A DNA stretch of 6,336 nt from Thermoleophilia bacterium (GTDB lineage Bacteria; Actinomycetota; Thermoleophilia; Gaiellales; JAICJC01), in contig JAICJM010000215.1 of the NCBI GenBank assembly GCA_025928435.1, positions 1 to 6,336 of the forward strand. Direction: 5' to 3'. Under the pieces are notes generated by a model, which had not been told where the DNA came from, did no database searches, and worked only from the letters and a program-made list of their open reading frames with translations. Position numbers and translations under genes: made by a program. Shown here piece after piece: positions 4,623 through 6,336 of the stretch (its first letter is position 1; the number at the start of each line of letters is the position of its first letter).

Positions 4623-5751
4623 GTTCGATCTCCGCGGCGGCGACGTCGGCGAACGCCTCGCGACGTTGCACGGGCGGCCGCTCAACTTCGACCCCGAGAC
4701 GCTCGACGGGCCCGGGTGGGCGCACGACGACTACCGCCAGCCGCTGGTTCCGGAGGAGCCGGGCCCGCCCGAGCCGGGCGGCAGCTGGGAGACCGCGGGC
4801 GCGCTCAGCCGCCGCTACGCGTTCGCCGACCCGTCGCTCGTGGAGGCCCGCTACGACCCGACGGTTCCGCTCGAGGACCGCGACATGCTGCTGATCCTCC
4901 ACGCGCTCGGCGCCCGCATCTACGCCGGCGTCCGCGTCAGCGGCGTTGGGAACGAGACCCGCGACGACGGCGGCCGCGGGGCGCAGGTCTTCTTCTGGAA
5001 CTACCGCACCCTGGAGGGGCACGTCGAGTCGGGCCAGCGCGACTTCGAGGTCTGGAAGTGGCTCGACACGGGCGAGGTGGAGTTCCGGACGCACGCGATC
5101 TCGCGCGCCGCCGAGGCGAACCCGATCGTGCAGCTCGGGTTCGAGCTGCTCGGGCGTCACAAGCAGGTGGAGTTCGGGCGCCGGGCCTGCCGGCGCATGG
5201 CCCTGCTCACCGAGGTGAGCCTGGGGCAGCCCGACGGCACCGACCCGACGGAGATCCTCGACGGGCGCCTGCTCGCCCTCTACCTGCGCGACCATCACGC
5301 CCTCCTGGTGGCGCTGGGCGAGCTCGCGGGTCGCATGCGCAACGGCGGCCGGCCGGACGACCTGCAGGTGTTCGCGGGGGAGCTCGGCCGGGCCGCGACC
5401 GACGACCGCGCGGCGGTGGAAGACCTTCTGGGCCGGCTCGACAGCGCGCCGTCCCGCGTGCGGCACGCCGCGGCCTGGTCGGCCGAGAAGGCCGGGCGGC
5501 TCAAGCTCAACGGCCGCGTCCTGCGGCCATCGCCCCTGGCGGCGGTCACGGAGCTCGAGGGCTGCCGGTTCCTGCTCGAGAGCGACCGCGCGCTGTGGTC
5601 GGGCCTCGCCCATCTGGCGGTCGGGCCCGCCGACGCGGCCGACCGGGCGACCCGGACCGGGCGGCTGCTCGAGGCCGCCGAGCGGCTCCGGCTCGACGCG
5701 CTGCACCCCGCCACCCACCAGCGCGTCGACGCTCCGGGCCGGCCGCGCTAG
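4609..5751 (+). CDS. DUF1990-like domain fused to a C-terminal helical bundle
   Basis: A 380-residue soluble protein. Residues 1-70 carry an N-terminal region rich in Pro and Gly. The DUF1990-like core (about 75-205) shows TLEGHVESGQRDF at 134-146, Gly-Glu at 155-156 and a closing helix with RHKQVEFGRRA, matching the upstream paralogue position by position apart from a three-residue insertion. After a short linker (205-213), residues 214-368 are almost entirely helical, with YLRDHHALL (225-233), AWSAEKAGRLKLNG (289-302) and ELEGCRFLLESDRALW (315-330). This half resembles a stand-alone helical, ferritin-like-looking hypothetical family that I recall from actinobacteria. The ExxH metal motifs of true ferritins are not present, so no metal site is claimed. 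The start is TTG with a strong ribosome site. The stop lies one base from that of the convergent hydrolase gene. Function unknown. Confidence 0.84.
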   Translation: MRFPEFDLRGGDVGERLATLHGRPLNFDPETLDGPGWAHDDYRQPLVPEEPGPPEPGGSWETAGALSRRYAFADPSLVEARYDPTVPLEDRDMLLILHALGARIYAGVRVSGVGNETRDDGGRGAQVFFWNYRTLEGHVESGQRDFEVWKWLDTGEVEFRTHAISRAAEANPIVQLGFELLGRHKQVEFGRRACRRMALLTEVSLGQPDGTDPTEILDGRLLALYLRDHHALLVALGELAGRMRNGGRPDDLQVFAGELGRAATDDRAAVEDLLGRLDSAPSRVRHAAAWSAEKAGRLKLNGRVLRPSPLAAVTELEGCRFLLESDRALWSGLAHLAVGPADAADRATRTGRLLEAAERLRLDALHPATHQRVDAPGRPR

Positions 5752-5752
5752 G

Positions 5753-6336
5753 CTAGGCGGCGGCCCGTCCAGCGATCGCGCCGGCGACCGCCGGCCAGTC
5801 GGCCCGGTCGAGCCCATGACCCGCTCCGGGCAGCGTCAGCAGCGTCGCGCGGGGGATCGACTCCGCCAGCGCCCGGCCGTGCTCGAGCGGGAACATCGGA
5901 TCGGCCGTGCCGTGGATCACGAGGGTCGGCACCGCGATCGAGGAGAGCGGCGCGCGCGACACCTCCTCGTCGGCGAGCGCGCCGTGATTCTGGGCGGCGG
6001 CGTAGTCGCGCGCCCGCTCGGCGTCCCGGCGGGCAAGGTCGCGCACCGCGCCCTCGTCGAACCGGCGCTCGCGCCCCGCGAGGACGCGCGAGTAGGCGAC
6101 GAGGTACTCGATCGCCGAATCCGGGTCTGACGGGTCGAGCTGCGCGGTCGCGAAGAACCTGCGCAGCTCGTCGGTGCCCCCCGGGAGCTCCCGGTCGCCG
6201 GGGACCGCGAGGGACGTGCTGATCAGGGTGAGGGCGGACACCCGGTCGGGGAAGTCGAGTGCGATCACCTGCGCCAGCGCCCCGCCCATCGACACCCCGA
6301 CGACATGCGCGCGGGGGATCCCGTAGGCGTCGAGCA
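5753..6336 (-). CDS. Alpha/beta hydrolase, C-terminal 193 residues (5' end beyond window)
   Basis: The reading frame runs off the right edge; 193 residues plus the stop are visible. The nucleophile elbow GVSMGG lies near the start of the fragment, its serine encoded at 6290-6292 (visible residue 15). A variable cap region follows (about 40-125; Asp-, Glu- and Arg-rich). The acid is D145 in HGTADPMFP and the base is H173 in GAGHG, so the Ser-Asp-His triad is complete. This is the classic cofactor-free esterase/lactonase-type fold; about 90-100 N-terminal residues should lie outside. The substrate cannot be read from the sequence: relatives include esterases, enol-lactonases and haloperoxidase-like enzymes. 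It converges on the DUF1990 fusion gene with a one-base gap, so it belongs to another transcript. Confidence 0.92.
   Translation of the reverse strand, partial: LDAYGIPRAHVVGVSMGGALAQVIALDFPDRVSALTLISTSLAVPGDRELPGGTDELRRFFATAQLDPSDPDSAIEYLVAYSRVLAGRERRFDEGAVRDLARRDAERARDYAAAQNHGALADEEVSRAPLSSIAVPTLVIHGTADPMFPLEHGRALAESIPRATLLTLPGAGHGLDRADWPAVAGAIAGRAAA

Noticed and set aside
4585..5817. 410-residue minus-strand open frame
   Set aside because: It is antisense to the DUF1990 fusion gene and overlaps the hydrolase end; the sense protein has family motifs, this one does not.

Overview
The window is very GC-rich bacterial DNA. It has dense, mostly short-spaced genes, GTG and TTG starts, and good Shine-Dalgarno sites in front of most genes. 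The protein types (HtrA with one PDZ domain, DUF1990/UPF0548-like proteins, a small protein with an 'AERRALFVGLW' core) fit a high-GC actinobacterium. A deep-branching soil lineage such as Thermoleophilia is my guess from codon use and protein style, not something proven here. It reads as ordinary chromosome: no transposase, integrase, phage gene or CRISPR array is visible.

Layout. (1) Bases 1-47 are the 3' part of a tRNA-Thr(GGT), cut by the window edge. (2) Bases 48-461 hold no credible gene but carry short repeats. (3) A 102-residue, three-helix membrane protein (minus) and a 415-residue von Willebrand A (VWA) protein with an intact metal site (plus) diverge from a 118-base gap. (4) Convergent to the VWA gene is an HtrA-type serine protease (minus). 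Its upstream DNA carries a heptamer direct repeat with an 11-base period and an inverted repeat, the best regulatory candidates in the window. (5) An 82-residue small membrane protein (minus) ends at a strong hairpin. It diverges from a two-gene operon (plus) of DUF1990-like paralogues whose coding regions overlap by 14 bases; the second is fused to a C-terminal helical bundle. (6) The 3' part of an alpha/beta hydrolase (minus) runs off the right edge, its stop codon one base from that of the DUF1990 fusion gene.

How they work together. HtrA suggests envelope protein quality control, and two small membrane proteins lie nearby, but nothing ties all the genes into one pathway. The strongest functional unit is the DUF1990 pair: coupled translation, shared ancestry and an unusual fusion suggest that the two products act together. 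The biochemical role of DUF1990 is unknown to me, so no function is assigned. This pair is the most likely place for undescribed biology in the window.
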